From assembly GCA_009924535.1 (NCBI GenBank), contig RFRI01000099.1, positions 1-5,969 of the forward strand: 5,969 nucleotides of DNA, given 5' to 3'. The position numbers were made by a program, and so were the translations under genes. The notes below the pieces were generated by a model. The model was not told the origin of the DNA. It did no database searches and worked only from the letters and a program-made list of their open reading frames with translations. The stretch is from Verrucomicrobiota bacterium (lineage in GTDB: Bacteria; Verrucomicrobiota; Verrucomicrobiia; Opitutales; UBA953). Positions 5,623 to 5,969 of this stretch are shown here, piece by piece. The first letter of the stretch is position 1, and every line of letters begins with the position of its first letter.

Positions 5623-5969
5623 TCACTTCAACCCCGCCTTCGCCGTCGCCAGCATCTGGTCGGGCGAAAGGCCGTTGGCGGCACGGAGCGTCTTGACGTC
5701 GGTCGCATGGCCGACGAAGCGATCGGGCCAGCCGAGGCGGACGATGGGCGTGCGCACGCCATGTTCGGCGAGCACCTCAAGCGCGCCCGTACCGAAGCCG
5801 CCGGTGACGGCTCCGTCTTCGAGCGTGACGATGAGCTTGGCCGACTTGGCCTGCTCGACGAGCAAGGTGGCGTCGATCGGCTTGGCGAAGCGGGCGTTGA
5901 CGACGCCGACGGAAAGACCCGTCTCGGCGGCGAGCTTATCGGCGAGCGCCTGGGCTTCGGGCACCATCG
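5623..5969 (-). CDS. dxs: 1-deoxy-D-xylulose-5-phosphate synthase, C-terminal transketolase domain (partial)
   Basis: The visible 114 residues are the C-terminal domain of DXS, the thiamine-diphosphate enzyme that condenses pyruvate and glyceraldehyde 3-phosphate in the first step of the MEP isoprenoid pathway. Supporting motifs are VVNARFAKPID, then VTLEDGAVTGGFG (equivalent to the T-V-E-E-N/G-x-x-x-G-G-x-G motif of DXS), EVLAEHG, and LGWPDRFVGH, the family's L-P-D-x-F-I region. The frame is open to the right edge. The Met at 5965-5967 is internal: it fits the S/T-M-V-x-x-A segment that begins this domain, and the preceding partial codon (xCG) is compatible with Ser or Thr. The thiamine-binding and pyrimidine domains lie beyond the window. 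A related transketolase-like or 2-oxoacid dehydrogenase E1-beta protein is the alternative, but the D-x-R-F-x-K-P-x-D and P-D-R-F combination favours DXS. It is convergent with the beta-barrel gene, with no terminator visible in the 9-bp gap. Confidence 0.92.
   Translation of the reverse strand, partial: MVPEAQALADKLAAETGLSVGVVNARFAKPIDATLLVEQAKSAKLIVTLEDGAVTGGFGTGALEVLAEHGVRTPIVRLGWPDRFVGHATDVKTLRAANGLSPDQMLATAKAGLK

Overview
This window comes from a GC-rich bacterial chromosome whose codons strongly prefer C or G in third position. The gene set is a CBS-regulated family II pyrophosphatase coupled to RNase R, an Alg5/DPM-like glycosyltransferase, a small outer-membrane beta-barrel-like protein and DXS. 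With the weak or absent Shine-Dalgarno sequences, it suggests a Gram-negative of the PVC group, perhaps Verrucomicrobiota/Opitutae. That placement is an inference from overall character; there is no rRNA or other lineage marker here.

Layout: (1) Positions 2-1354 (+) hold the C-terminal 450 residues of a manganese-type pyrophosphatase with a CBS-DRTGG-CBS insert; its N-terminus lies left of the window. (2) Positions 1351-3681 (+) hold a complete RNase R (776 aa) that overlaps the pyrophosphatase by ATGA, so the two form one translationally coupled unit. (3) Positions 3682-3984 are a gene-free convergent spacer. It carries a strong intrinsic terminator, then a palindromic element that can fold as a three-way junction, then a degenerate GGG-phased stretch. 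(4) Positions 3985-4695 (-) encode a family 2 glycosyltransferase. (5) Positions 4696-4818 are an AT-richer divergent promoter region with overlapping inverted repeats, one of which resembles a Fur-type 7-1-7 operator. (6) Positions 4819-5613 (+) encode a secreted, probably outer-membrane beta-barrel protein. (7) Positions 5623-5969 (-) hold the C-terminal transketolase domain of 1-deoxy-D-xylulose-5-phosphate synthase; its N-terminal part lies right of the window.

Functionally, the left pair joins pyrophosphate removal, controlled by adenine nucleotides, with hydrolytic 3'-5' RNA decay. The divergent pair shares one control region and both products could act at the cell envelope. dxs starts the MEP isoprenoid pathway and appears unrelated to its neighbour beyond being tightly convergent with it. 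I see no mobile-element gene, CRISPR array, tRNA or rRNA. The genes themselves are ordinary; the most unusual material is the non-coding DNA at 3706-3924 and 4742-4770.
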